Source of the DNA: Cunninghamia lanceolata
Lineage: Eukaryota; Streptophyta; Pinopsida; Cupressales; Cupressaceae
Length of the DNA: 64,000 nt
Assembly (NCBI GenBank): GCA_027924645.1
Contig: BSBN01000297.1
Coordinates: 2,976,001 to 3,040,000 of the forward strand
Direction of reading: 5' to 3'
Positions 1-11,619 of the stretch are shown here, one piece after another. The first letter of the stretch is position 1; every line of letters starts with the position of its first letter. The position numbers were made by a program, and so were the translations under genes. The notes beneath the pieces are model-generated. The model saw only the letters and a program-made list of their open reading frames with translations. It made no database searches and had not been told where the DNA came from.

Positions 1-3000
1 ATAAGTGTGTTTAAATCTAATTATTTTTCCCTTATTATGTTTGAAGGGTCATGATATGAAGATCTAGGGTTTGGGTGCCTATGGCAACCCACCAAACCCT
101 AGGAGGAATATTTTGTCCAAAAGCATTATCATGGTAAAGGATCAATTCAAAGATTTTTTAAATTGCTTCTACATCATTGCTATGATATAAACTAGGTTTT
201 TTTGCCTCTTATTTTCATCATCATATTGCTTCAAATTTGGTTTTACAACATAAAAGAGGGTTTGCCATCATTGAAACCCTAGGTCAATGATCATCTCCTT
301 GTAATAGTCCTATTCACCTTTCGGACTTTCCTCATAAATTATCATGTGGATCGTTACCTAGTTTTGGATCATGTTTAAGGTACTAAAATACTAGGGATAT
401 TTATGTTGTATGAGTGAGAATCCATACCAATGTTGTCCAAAATGGATTGTTAGTCATATAGGATTGTATAGTCATAATAAGAGGATTTTTGTATTTTTAA
501 AGTGTTTCCACTTGTGTCTCAAGCCTTAGGCCTTAATAGAGTGAGAGGAGAAGGTTCAAATACAAAGCAAGGAAGTTGAAATTTGTCAAAGAGAACATAA
601 AAGTTAAAAAATGATGTTGGGACAATAGTGTAGGTGGTGAGAGTTAGTTATAACAATCATAAGAATCTCATGGATGTTTTCAAGAATTGATGGCCAAAGG
701 CCACTCATCAAACCCATCAAGACCTATATTTTTAAGTTAGTAAATAGATATCAAAGTTTCCATTCATGATTGCATGTCATGATCACAAATTTCTAAGTTC
801 TAAAGATATGCTAACCACTAACCTTTTTTATTGTGCATTATCATGAAAAGTAGTCTTGTCTTAAGTTAGTTTTAGGATTATTATTGAAGGTTTTGACTAT
901 CATGATTTTGACTTGTTACATCACCCTACAAAAGGACTATTATAGAGGGACTGTCATGACTATCATAGTCATGGAAGTGCATGAGAAGCCATTGTAATTC
1001 TCTTATATGTCCCCTCTTATCCAAGGTTACTCATAAGTTGAAACATTATCACTATATTTGGTAAGATCAACCATGGGAATATAAGTTTATGAAGACACCA
1101 AACAATGTATGAATAATATCATAATTAAGAGACTATCCTAGTTATTTTAAGAGCCATATCATGCAACCATGGAGGTCAATAGTAGTTTTATAGGGCTAGT
1201 TTCATGTCTACACTTGAAACAAAGAGTGGGACAACTAGGATTTTGATAATGTCAAGATATTGAAGCATTAAAGTCAATTTAAGTGAAGTGGTACAACTGT
1301 ACAGTCAAGTCACAAGGACTAGCATAGTCATTTATGATTGTACAATCATGAGGGAAGAGTATCATGCCATGGAACCATCATAGAGGTATTGAGAAGGAAA
1401 GAAGATAGTCCATAGCATTGTCCTTACTCATTGTCACAAACAAACACTAGGAATATTATGAAAGGGATTGTTATTTTCACAAATAGGATTGTCACAAAAG
1501 TCATGAGGCAAAAAGGATATTAAAGAGATTGTAATTATGGTTAATAATCCCATGTACATTGGTAATTGAAGCCTCAAACCTTAAGGTATTGTCATGACTA
1601 TCATTTAGGATAGAGTCTTGAACTTGAAACATCAAACACTCTAAGACTTATCATGCCTGGTACAAGAACATTATCATAACTAGCCCTAGTACCTATATAA
1701 GTCTTGTCATCTCTTTGTTAATAAGGTTGCATTATGACTTTGGATTGTCATTCTTCAAGATTACCTTGTCATATTTCATATTCATACCAAGGCAATCACC
1801 TTCACTATGATTATCAATCATTCATTCATGCATTAGGAAAGAAACCATGGAGATAATTGTGTCTATAACTATCATAACACCTCCTCAAAGACATCGCTAG
1901 ACATTTATTTACATTTTTTGACTATATGAGCTTAGTTACAAGCTTTCCACCTAAATATCATCATGTAGTAGACTATAATTACCTAATTCTATAACTTTAC
2001 AAAGGTTTTCATCTCACTAAACCCTAGAAACCTAAAAAAGGACACTCATCATTCATCTTGTAAAAGGGTTGTTATGTCATCACCAAGAGGACTGCAAGCA
2101 TTAATGAGTTTTGGATAAATGATGTTTGATTTGTGATTAATCTATGACTAAAAATTATTTATTTTATGAAAAATATGATGCTTTGTCTTTGTGGTTATAG
2201 GAGCATGTAATGGAGAAAGAATCCTTGAATACAAATGTGGTGAGGTTATTTGAGGCAACCAAATTTTGAGAGATGTTGATCCATGAAGAAACATCTTGAT
2301 CTTGAAACTTCTTGCTATTGTACCTACAAGATATGAATCTAGAAATGGTTAACAAGGAAGAGAAAAAGGTCCTAAAGCTAAAACAAAATTAAGAATCCAT
2401 CCATATACCCAACTTGAAGTCTTTTTTGCTACTATTACAATATTTTGGAGGCCCTAATTTGTTGATCAAAAATATAGAAGCCATGAAAATACCTTAAAAA
2501 AGATCAAATCATAAATGAGATAATGGGAAATGTAGAGAGTGAAGGATGTATATACAAGTTCAAATAAATAAATTAATCATCTACATCTACATACTATTGT
2601 TTGTGCATGGAAACATGAGAACCTAAGGCTACAAGAGAAGTCTTGGTGATAAAACTAGTTGTCCTATGATAGTTTTCTGCTATTTATGCTTGAGATAGGA
2701 GAACTAGGCATTGAATATGGAGGAAAAATATGTTTCTACAGTTGTCCATGCCCTCTTAACAAAGTTTATCATCCTAAGACTCATGTTATCACACTCTAGG
2801 CATTGGAGGAAGCTTCTTGGAGAATATTGGTATTGAGAAAAGTGAAATTTGCCTTGGAGATTAAGTTTTCCTCCACTCATTAATGCCACGTAGACTCATC
2901 AAGAGTTACTTTTTGTAAATTAGAAAATTTACTACAAAAATTAAATGTAAGGATGAGGATATAAAAAGTTACTTAATGATACTAAGGTATCTTTTTGAGG

Positions 3001-3103
3001 AAACTATATCAAGGATAGAGACTGGTGTCTTGGAAATTGTACCTACCACCAAGATTGACTTTGTGTTGGAGAATCAAATTTGAGTGCTTGGATCAAATTG
3101 ATC
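1..3103. other. Unassigned AT-rich DNA
   Basis: No reading frame here resembles a known family, and the few open stretches are about 60 codons long. Between roughly 600 and 1900 the text is unusually rich in short words built on TCAT, such as tcatgactatcatag and attgtcatgac, on both strands. This looks like an old degraded repeat, but no clear period is visible. No LTR, terminal repeat or poly-A could be assigned. The stretch ends at the ATAGC target duplication of the next element. Confidence 0.6.
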
Positions 3104-3108
3104 ATAGC

Positions 3109-3310
3109 TATTGGCAGGATTAAGGGATCACATAGCAATGTTTTGAGCCCTAGTGTCCTACTTATAGTGTTTATACCCTGATTATGATAGTGAGAGAATG
3201 ATTAGATAATAAGTGGAAAGAAATATCATCATGCGATAGATTTCTATAACATATAGGACATCACATAGATATTAAACATTCAAAGAAATCCTTCAAAACC
3301 CTTATATCTT

Positions 3311-3370
<60 letters not shown>

Positions 3371-3594
3371 TATATTACAATGGTAGGTCTATAGTCTCTA
3401 CTCTGTATATATATTTATGTATCTGTCTTACTTTCTACTACTACTTCTACTATCATTTATACATAAGATTACATTAGGAATGTGTCTCTTACAAAACAGG
3501 TCTATTCCTACTAGGCCTAGTCGGCCTTGTGCTCTGCACTCCTTTTGTGGCCATCTGCAATAACTTTTGGTCTCTGCTCTAGCTACTACCAACA
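3109..3594 (-). repeat. 3' LTR of the gag-pro element
   Basis: It aligns over nearly its whole length with 8386-8770. It is about 100 bp longer because of an (AT)n run at 3314-3369 and an extra segment after it. On the minus strand it begins TGTTGGTAGTAGC and ends CCAATA. Inside the element (3595-3620) the minus strand carries the purine-rich primer tract. Confidence 0.8.
3314..3369. repeat. (AT)n microsatellite
   Basis: An uninterrupted AT dinucleotide run of about 28 units lies inside the LTR. The partner LTR has only a short tatatata at the same place, so it expanded after insertion. Confidence 0.95.
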
Positions 3595-3639
3595 TCATTG
3601 CCCCTTTAGAACCTTGTCTTGTCCTCAAGACATGCAAAA

Positions 3640-4770
3640 CTACTTTAGTTTGTAGGAAATATGTTCTTATATATTTTCTTCAACTATGTAAATAGTATGT
3701 CCCATTGAGTCTTTGTTTGTTGTAGCACTTGGGTTTGTCTGTGGTTTTGAGCCAATGTTTTCTTTGCCTCTATAACATTAGTTGGGATATGTATGTTTAG
3801 TTCCAATTTTTCTTCATTTTCATTCTATTGTGTAATATGACATCTTTTCTCTTGTTGTTGTTCATTTTCTTCCATCCATTCTATCAGTTTCTAGATGCCT
3901 TGTTATTTTTCCAGTGGTGGTATATGTTGATTTATTTGCATCTCTTGTTGTCCTTCTATAGGGAGAGATATTATCTCCTTTATCTTTTGGGGTGCAGTGT
4001 TAATATCCTTATTAGGGCTATAGAAAGAGAAGGTGTGTTGGAAATCATGTTTAAGTTCTTAACATTTATTTGTTTCTGTTCTCTGTTATATACCAAGTTT
4101 GAACTATGGGTGTGAGGGTCCAGTAAAACATTTGGATGTATATTCTTTCATTGTATTCTCTTCTTTCATTCCATTTGGTGATGCATATGTTCAGATGTTC
4201 TTCAGGTGGTATTTTGTCATCATACTTGGGTATGTGTTTGAACTCCCCTTCCTCAACTAGGTATCTTGTTTTTATTAGAATTTTGAGTGCATGCCATCCA
4301 GAGATGTTATCCTTCTGAGTATTCAACCATCTCACGATAGTACAAACTAGTGTATGTCTTAGGGAATACCTTCTCAAATCCTACCTATCAAATGTTCTTT
4401 CCATATCCTCCAAGTATGTGTTTAAATCTCCTACCCCAAAATATCCAGGTAACTTAATGTGTGATATTCCTCATGAAATATGGTTTATTTTTCAAGATTT
4501 TTGGATTATAGAAGGGTTACCTAGTGTAGATTAGTATGATATTATGTGTGGTGTAATAGTATTGTCTATGGTAAGATGTTGTATAGTTTTCGAGGTTTTG
4601 TGAAGTGCAAAACTTTTCTTGGCCAATCTTATTTTTTGGGATTGTAATTATGGTTCATCCCATAACCAGTAATTTAAGACATCTTCACTATTTGTGCTCT
4701 CATTACTACTTTCAAATATATTTCCCTGTCAGAGGTCGACTCTTCCTTTGGTTTAGGTTTCAGTATTTTT
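3640..4770 (-). pseudogene. Unknown C-terminal coding remnant of the gag-pro element
   Basis: This lies downstream of the protease on the minus strand. The longest open stretch is 4066-4377 (about 100 codons), rich in aromatic and charged residues. It lacks the RT motifs YxDD, LDxKSGYHQ and PFGL, and has no integrase HHCC or DDE pattern. Stops and shifts break it on both sides. It may be the decayed end of the Gag-protease polyprotein, an extra domain of unknown role, or chance. No function can be assigned. Confidence 0.3.
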
Positions 4771-5341
4771 ACTAATGAATATAGTGTTTTAGGTTTCACA
4801 TCACTATATTGTTCTTGTATTATCCCTTCTATATATGTGTTGTTTATATGTACACCTAGGGGTATGTGTACTATCTTGTCCTCATCTACAAAAATATTTC
4901 CTCTTTTATGGAGTCTATTATGCCATTGTCATTGACAAACCATTGCAATCCTAGTAGTGTGTTGAAAGTATCAAATGGCTCTTTCATGTCTATGATATTG
5001 AAGTCTACCACTTGTTTTATCCCTAGTATACTGACTTCTACATTTCTCTAGGTCCCTATGGATGACCCATCTCCTTGATTGATATTATAAGGAGTTTTAT
5101 ACAATTCTGGGTATCCTAGTTGTTCACATACTCTTTTGGGGAGCATATTCACATATTCTCCTAAGTCAACCATTGCTTGTTTTATTCTCTTATGATTGAT
5201 ATGTGCAGCAATCATCAATGGTTTGTTTTTCCAAGGTCTAGATGTCTTTGTTTTTTTTCGGATTTGTGGTTTTGAAATAGCTTGTTTGTTCCAATATTTC
5301 AAAAATTGTTTTAGCTTTTCAACAAAGTTGTTATGTTCCAC
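4770..5341 (-). pseudogene. Retroviral-type aspartic protease domain
   Basis: The minus-strand translation at 5048-5341 contains a basic linker followed by the segment MVDLGEYVNMLPKRVCEQLG. This matches the plant gypsy protease pattern LxDLGAxVNxLP, where the DLG/DSG triplet holds the catalytic aspartate. After one stop the same frame continues to about 4770 with a typical downstream beta-strand segment (GIKQVVDFNIIDM and LLGLQWF). The protease would cleave the Gag polyprotein inside the particle. The alanine normally after DLG is replaced by glutamate, which is unusual and may impair activity. No RT follows. The protease fold call is fairly secure; the C-terminal limit is approximate. Confidence 0.7.
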
Positions 5342-5639
5342 AAGGAAAGCTAGTTGTTTTAATGTGGAAGCTTCCTTCTCTAAAAAATAGGCTTTATAAT
5401 ATTTTTCTGTCTATTGTTCTTGTCTTATAGTTTTCTTAGCTTCTTCAACTAGGTTTTTGTATTTTTGTTTGGTTGGTAAGAAATATTCTTTCTCTTCCTC
5501 ATCATCATCCTCGTCTATTTCATTTATGGTTGTTATATTTTTGTGGTATATCTACCTTTCCTTATAATGACCACGGCCTTATTCTTCCCTTTATATTGCA
5601 TTAGGTCTTTTTGTTTTAATTTTTCTTTTTTCTCTTTAT

Positions 5640-6320
5640 ACACTTTTTCTAGAGCTTCCTCCTCATATGAAGTATTAGAATTAATCTTTTCCTCTTTTTG
5701 GCAATGTCTTGCCCCTTGTTATGGATTCTTAGGTGTTTTTACCATGATCTTAGCCCCTCTAGTAGTTCTAGGTCCTGGTAGTTTGTCACTTTTGGAATGT
5801 GGTGGGACATTCTTAAAGTATTGTTGAGTTTGTTCACATGTGAACAAATCATGGTCAGGGTTTCTGTAAATCCCATATTCTTTTCTCTTATTGGACCAAC
5901 ACTCACTAGCATAGTGCCCCTGCTTATCACACTTAGAGAAAGTATCATCATCTCTTCTTCTTCATCTTCTACCTCTGCCTCTTCCTCCTCTGAATTTATT
6001 GTAGTATCCTCTATACTCAATTGAATAATTATTTGGATACACTATCTTATTTTAAGGAGGTGTATTCTAGATTGTATTTATATTTCTTTGGTTTCTCTAG
6101 TTGGGTGCTTTGTACCCATGATCCTGGGCATACAAAGGTCTTTCTACCAATCCTTTGACGTAGGCCATCTCCTGGTACACTATTCTTTTATTGTTATAAT
6201 GACAATTGCACCATGTTCATGTTCTTCCTCTTCACCTCAAAGCCTAAATAGCAAGGATGGGCAATCATTAGTTTTGTGGTCATCCCATTCTCTGCATATT
6301 CCACAATAGATAGTTTGTGT
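5640..6320 (-). pseudogene. Gag C-terminal region with two zinc-knuckle-like motifs
   Basis: On the minus strand near 6245-6290 the translation reads CGICREWDDHKTNDC. This is a CX2CX5HX4C knuckle, one residue longer than the usual CX2CX4HX4C. Near 5895-5935 a second motif reads FSKCDKQGHYASEC, in which the first cysteine is phenylalanine (TTC where TGC or TGT is expected). Such knuckles bind genomic RNA during packaging. The region lies between the Gag domain and the protease, as expected for gag-pro. Several stops and at least one frame change separate the parts, so limits are approximate. Confidence 0.55.
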
Positions 6321-6399
6321 CCTTTTTTGGACTAATTTTAGGTCTACTCTCTGTACGACAACTCTCTTATCTCCTTTGAGAGTTGGGCATTCATTCCTT

Positions 6400-8040
6400 A
6401 TGTGGACTTCTCTAGAGCAATATGTGCACTAGATATTTGCTCCTTGTTTCTGTGGACTGTTTCATGTTTGGCCAATATTTCTTGTTTAATTTTTAACTGT
6501 TCTAATTCTAGTTATAGTTTCTCTATTTCTCTATTTTCATTATCTTTCTCTTTTCTCCTCCATGTTTGGGCCTCTATGTGGCATGCCAATGTTACCACCT
6601 TTGAATGTGTGCTAAATACTCTTCCATCCAGGGATGTTCTTATTTCAGGAGTTAGTCCGGAAACAAACCAGTCAATGCATTATTTTTTCTATCAAAGGCT
6701 CTTCTAGTTTCCTAGATACTTTCTTAAATCTCTGATCATATTCTTGTATGGTTTATCCTTCATCTTGTCCCATTTGGACCTCATTTTTCTTGCGCTTTCA
6801 ATGGGGATATTCAGTGATCCAAAATTGGATAAAAATTCTTCCATGATTTCATCCCATTCTTTATCATGTTTTGGGCATGTCTTCTTATACCAACCTAGTG
6901 CTTCATTCCTTAGGGTTCCCACAAAATCAAATATATTAGCTTGATCTCTTGTGGTTCCCTTCCTTTTCAATATTTATTCTAACACAAATATGTGCTATGC
7001 AACTTCTATGGTGTCTTTTCCAAAGATTGGAAGTTTCATCGGTGTGTCCATGGTAGATTTAGGTCTTTTACCCTCTTTGTGGTGTTCTTTGTTTGGTTTT
7101 TGACCTTTCTTCTTTAGATTTGTTTTTTGTACCTTTTTGTTTCCCCTTCCCTTATCTCTTGACAATTCTATATCAAAATATTCATTTCCTAGTATGGTGT
7201 TGCAAATTTCCACAAACTGTTGTTCTTCATATTTCCCTAGTTCTCTTAGATTTTCACTTGTATTGGGTATTGATATCCTTCTTGGCTTATAGGGAATAGG
7301 GGATGACTCCTAGTCTGGGGGTTGTAACTCTTCAAAGTGGTGTTTTGTATTAGGAGATGTCTTTTCATTAGTAAGAGACATTTTATTAGTTAATGTTGTA
7401 ATCCAATTTCCTTCTCTTATTTCAATTGTGTTATTGAACATGGTATCATTTTCATCTAGTACTACTTGGTGTAAACCCTCATATCTTATTTTTCCTACAC
7501 TCTTATTAACCAATTGTTCCAAATACACTACATCAAACTTTAAAGTTGTAGTTTTTTCATAGGATTCAATATTTGTTGAAAATTTTCATTGAATGTAATC
7601 CAAATGTCAGATAAATTAGGTTTGATATGTGGTTTTTTGTTTAATTTTAGTAGTGGTGGAATCAACATACCACTACACCCCTCTTCCCATATTTTTCTAG
7701 ATATCCCACATGTTATGATACTTCTTTCCAACTTATTGAGGATTTTTATTGCTTTCTCTATATGGGAGTTCATTTGTTTTGGACTATTATATACTTCTAT
7801 TTCTACGTTATCAGATGTTTCCCTTGTGGTGTGCTCACTTCTTCCTTCAGAATTAAGTAGACTAATATCATTCTTTTTAGTTGCAGCCCCTCTAGTGCAC
7901 GTTGTCTCCTCCCATATTTCTTTTTCAGGCATATCCCTTTTGGTGCACTCTATTTCCATATCCTCTGCTTTCTCCATCCTTCTGCAGTACCTTTCTTGGT
8001 GTTCTTGGGTTTGTTTCTGCTTCTTTTCCTCCATGTTCAA
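6400..8040 (-). pseudogene. Gag polyprotein, capsid region
   Basis: Minus-strand frames from 8040 downward give a charged N-terminal part (7540-8040, about 166 codons, Glu/Lys-rich), a middle part (7310-7528), a basic stretch (6995-7213) and then the capsid-like domain at 6704-6970. The last contains LRNEALGWYKKT and FLSNFG, the pattern of plant Retrotrans_gag domains (aromatic-containing LxGxAxxWY). A helical, charged segment follows to about 6400. The product would form the virus-like particle. Stops and frame changes occur between the listed parts. The start is taken as the ATG at 8040 because no in-frame open sequence lies upstream toward the 5' LTR. Confidence 0.6.
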
Positions 8041-8385
8041 TTCTATTGCTAATTGGATGTTTTCCTTAATTTACCTTAATTTCTTGTTATCTCCTTTTTC
8101 CATGGGTGTTTTGGATGTAATATTACATTAGTCCTTTTATGTATCCCATGGTTAGCCTACTCTGATTGGTCACATCTTTTCAAGGATCTTTTTAGATCCC
8201 CCCTTTCCATTTGTCATTCCCTAAGTCCCTGACCCCCTCTCACAAGGTGGGGAGCTAAGAGAATCTTTTACAAATCATTAAAAAAAAAGTATGCCTTCCT
8301 TGTAATGTTTCTTTTAACAATTTTTTTTTATTTAGCACTTCTTCTTTTTCAATGATATGCCTTATTCTTCCCTATTCTACCAAGG
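8041..8385 (-). other. 5' leader of the gag-pro element
   Basis: This lies between the Gag start and the 5' LTR and has no clear coding potential. Next to the LTR the minus strand reads ccttggtagaataggg. A primer site would begin at its TGG, but it does not match the initiator-Met pattern TGGTATCAGAGC beyond TGGTA. The primer tRNA is unassigned. Confidence 0.4.
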
Positions 8386-8770
8386 TCCTGGCAAGATAAA
8401 GGGATCACAGACTAAAGTTCTAAGCCCTGGTGTCCTACTTATAGTGTTTATATCCTAGTTATGATAGTGAGAGAATGATTAGATCATATGTGGCAAGAAA
8501 TATCATCATGTGGTAGATGGCTATAACATATAGGACATCACATAGATTTTAAACATTCAAATAAAATCCTTCAAAATTCTTATATCTTCTTTATATATAT
8601 ATAGTCTTACTTTCTACTAATACTATTGGTATTTATACATAGGATTACATTAGGGATGTGTCCCTTACAAAACAAATCTATTCCTACTAGGCCTAGTTAG
8701 CCTTATGCTCTGCACTCCTTTTTCGTCCATCTACGATAGGTTTTGGTCTCTGCTCTAGCTACTACCAACA
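8386..8770 (-). repeat. 5' LTR of the gag-pro element
   Basis: Shares with 3109-3594 the blocks around gtgtcctacttatagtgttt, tatgatagtgagagaatgat, catataggacatcacatag and the end ctctgctctagctactacc. The flanking duplication ATAGC follows at 8771. The two LTRs differ at many sites, so the insertion is old. Confidence 0.8.
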
Positions 8771-8775
8771 ATAGC

Positions 8776-8948
8776 CATTGATTGTAAAAGTGAAAACTTA
8801 ATATTGTCAAGCTGATTTGTATAAGTATACAGCTAAAATTCTTTTAAGCCTGGGTTGAGGAGAATCTTTGGGAAACATATTGAAAACACTTTGTAGTTTA
8901 GATTTGAGAGAAAATACATAGTATTTTCTAAATTTTCATTATTTTTTC
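8776..8948. other. Short spacer between two elements
   Basis: 173 bp of AT-rich sequence between the target duplication of the gag-pro element and the left LTR of the copia element. No feature was seen. Confidence 0.6.
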
Positions 8949-10286
8949 TATTACAAGTATGTGCTAATTGGTGTTTTCATTGATGTCAACATATACGTGT
9001 TGTCATTTGTGTCAACTATATCTTTAGATATTGTTGTCTATTGATTGATTGAAGAACACTATCTGAAAATTTTGCTCCACATATTTCCTGTGTTGAAGAC
9101 CAGAGTATGAGCTTTGGTTATGTTTTAGAGAAGTGTTTGAAGATGCTAAATCCACAACTTGGTGGTTTGGATTGCTATGTAGAAAAATTTTTATTCACTA
9201 GTGTGAAGACTATTCCTGGCAAGGTTTGCAATGTGACAGGGAGAAAGTGTTTTGCTCTGCATTTCTCCGCATATTGGAGTTTGGCTTTGTAGTTCTAGAC
9301 TTAAGATTATAAGGTCCTTAGTCATATTTATTCGAAAGGATATGAGATTTGAAGCTCTGGAAAACAAGTTTCTAATTAGCAGAGTTTGACAGTGTCTGAT
9401 TAAGAACAATCTATGATCCATCTTCAAGTGAAATAAGTTGAGATCTATTGCAGTTGGATTTGTTGTTTTTCAAATGATTTTGTGATGTTTGTGGATGTCC
9501 CCTGAATGCATTGAAGGCATGTGTTTGATCCACAAGCTGTAATGAAGATGTTGGAAGTGTGTGTTCAAGTGTTCTTGATGATTGCACCAGTCTGACTAAC
9601 CTAAATGATTAACACTCTTTGCGAATGAATTTCCTAAATTATATAAGAGTGTCGTAGTGTGTGAAGATGTAATTGAGTCTGTGCTAAGATGTGAAGTGTT
9701 CCTCCTTTATTAATTTAGTCTACAAATTTGGTTAGGTCTAGTCCTAATTTGATGAATGTATGTATGCTGACCTTGGAGATTGTTCTAATGGTTGATGATT
9801 GTAATGCCGACCTTGATTTACATGCCAAGGTTGATGAATTGCATAAATACATGTGATAAATTTATGTTTGAGTGTGAGAGTGTGAAGATGAGAAGATAAG
9901 TGTGAAGTGTAAAGGTAGAGAAGAGGAGAGGAGATAAGTTCTACTTCAATGGAATTGAACTCGGGCATGGTGTAGATGCTACTTGATTAGTTCAACCGTC
10001 GGCAGTGATCCACCTTTTGATATTCGATATTGTTACTATATTTATATTGTGAGATAACACTCACCGTGGTTTTTCCCTGTGTAGGGTTTTCTACCTAAAA
10101 AAATATGGTTTTCATGTGTATGTGGTGTTGATGTGTTCATGTTTTGATTCTACGGTTCATGTTTAATGCACATAACAGAATAAGGAAATAAGTTAAGTCA
10201 TTGTGAAAGTGATTTTGATTTAAAGAAGTTAAATTTTTATATACAACTAATTCACCCCCCTCTCAGTTGTCTTGTGTCATTCAACA
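8949..10286 (+). repeat. 5' LTR of copia element
   Basis: The start is aligned with TGTTGCAAGTATGTGC at 14764; here it reads TATTACAAG, so the terminal TG is mutated. The LTR ends ...tcattcaaca at 10286. It contains gtgttttcattgatgtcaac near the start and the caccgtggtttttccctg block near 10062-10079. Confidence 0.85.
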
Positions 10287-10304
10287 ATTATTATCAAAGC
10301 GAGG
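10287..10304 (+). promoter_or_regulatory. Degenerate primer-binding site
   Basis: Directly after the 5' LTR the sequence attattatcaaagcgagg resembles the initiator-Met tRNA primer site TTGGTATCAGAGC, with changes at three guanines. This is where minus-strand DNA synthesis would start. Confidence 0.6.
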
Positions 10305-10344
10305 TTCCTTTGAAGAAAGCCTAATAGCTTAAGGTAGATCTGGG

Positions 10345-11165
10345 ATGGCACACAAGAAAGACATTCCCCAGTTTGATGGAACTGACTATGCATATTGGAA
10401 GGTACTAATGCAAAGTTATCTTATTTCTCTTGGTTATAATGTTTGGACAATGGTTAAATATAAATACATAGTTCCTAAAGATTTGGATACTGAAGAAGAG
10501 ATTAAAGAGTTTGAGGCTAATCAGAAAGCTAAAAATGCACTATTTAATGCCTTGCATAACACTGAAATGGCAAAAGTTGTGAATCTGGTAACTGCTTATG
10601 AGATTTGGGACAAATTAAATAAATCTATGAAGATGATGCATTAGTCAAGAAGGCCAAGTTGTAGAATTTGAAGACCACATATCAAACCATGTGTTTGGGT
10701 GAAGATGAGAACATAACAATTTACTTACAGAAGATTGATGAAGTTTTTAGTATTATCAAGGGCCTTGGTGGAGAATTAAAGGATGAGGATGTCATAGATA
10801 AGATACTCAAAACTCTTCCTAAATCTTATAGTCACAAGGTATCTGCCATTGAAGAGTTGATGGAATTGGGCAAGCTTACAAAAGATTAATTACTTGGTAA
10901 ATTGACTACCTTTGAAATAAGAGAGTTTGGTATTACTGATGGCCCTGCAAAAATTGAGACTACTTTCAAGACCAAGGAAGCAACTAAGTTTGCTAGATCA
11001 GAGAAATATGTTGTGGAATAATATGATGAAGACTTTGTAGAGATAGAAGCTAAATTTGCAAGCAGAATAAAGAGGGGCAACAAAGGAAAATTCAAAGGTA
11101 AGTTACCTTTCAAATGCTTCAGTTGTGGTAAAATTAATCATTATGCTTCAAGATGTCTTGATAGA
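10345..11165 (+). pseudogene. Copia Gag (UBN2-type domain plus zinc knuckle)
   Basis: The ATG at 10345 opens a frame starting MAHKKDIPQFDGTDYAYWK, the usual beginning of plant copia Gag (DUF4219/UBN2 region with the FDGxxYxxWK motif). After a frameshift near 10645-10668 the second half of the capsid domain continues (10668-10889) and reads through stops at 10887 and near 11020. It ends in a complete CX2CX4HX4C zinc knuckle at 11115-11156 (Cys, Cys, His, Cys all present). Gag forms the particle and the knuckle binds RNA. The start is supported by its position 58 bp after the LTR and by the conserved N-terminus. One frameshift and at least two stops mark it as dead. Confidence 0.9.
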
Positions 11166-11168
11166 GAT

Positions 11169-11610
11169 TTGAAGATCAATGAAAGAAAAGGAAAGATGGT
11201 AAGAAAGAGTTATTATGTTAGAGATGATGAAGGTGTAAGTGATGATGAATCTAATTCTAATGATGGCAATAATAGTGAATGCTTGTTTATTGCACTTAGA
11301 GAAGAACCTGTTTCTGCTAATCTTGCAATCTGTGTGAAGGAAGAAAGTGTAGGAGAGTTGTCTGTATTCCATGCTAAAAAGGAAGATGAATGGATCATTG
11401 ATAGTGGATGCTCAAACCACATAACATGAGACAAGACTAAGTTTGTTAAGTTTGAAAAGTATGATGGAGGACTTGTTAGGTTTGGTGATGATGTAGCTGG
11501 TAAGATTTGTGGAAAAGGATCTATTACTTTTTATGGAAAGCATAATACAAATGATATTCTTTATGTCAAGGGCCTAAAGCATAATCTACTAAGTGTTTGA
11601 TAAATGTGTG
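11169..11610 (+). pseudogene. Copia aspartic protease domain
   Basis: In the same frame as the zinc knuckle, after an acidic Ser/Asp/Asn-rich linker, the translation contains EWIIDSGCSNHIT. The DSG at 11400-11408 is the protease catalytic triplet, and W(I/L)xDSGCSxH(I/M)T is the copia signature. A TGA at 11427 follows where glycine is usual, then the frame runs on through KFVKFEKYDGG and ILYVKGLKHNLLSV to adjacent TGA and TAA codons near 11598. The domain would process the Gag-Pol polyprotein. Active-site residues are present but the reading frame is interrupted. Confidence 0.88.
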
Positions 11611-11619
11611 ACAAAGGGT

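Larger units (their letters stand above)
3104..8775 (-). mobile_element. Non-autonomous LTR retrotransposon, gag-protease only
   Basis: The element is bounded by two related LTRs (3109-3594 and 8386-8770) and flanked by the 5-bp duplication ATAGC at 3104-3108 and 8771-8775. Read on the minus strand the LTRs begin TGTTGG; the 3' copy ends CCAATA and the 5' copy CCAGGA. The interior of about 4.8 kb encodes, in minus-strand order, a Gag domain, two zinc-knuckle-like motifs and an aspartic protease of the Ty3/gypsy type. Beyond the protease there is room for about 1.4 kb, but no RT, RNase H or integrase motif was found in any frame. A polypurine tract (aaaggggca, minus strand) lies just inside the 3' LTR. 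It therefore looks like a gag-pro element needing pol in trans, or a deleted copy of a full element. All frames are broken by stops and shifts. Confidence 0.75.

Noticed and set aside
7589..8131. Plus-strand frame of 180 codons with hydrophobic residues
   Set aside because: Antisense shadow of the minus-strand Gag region of the gag-pro element.
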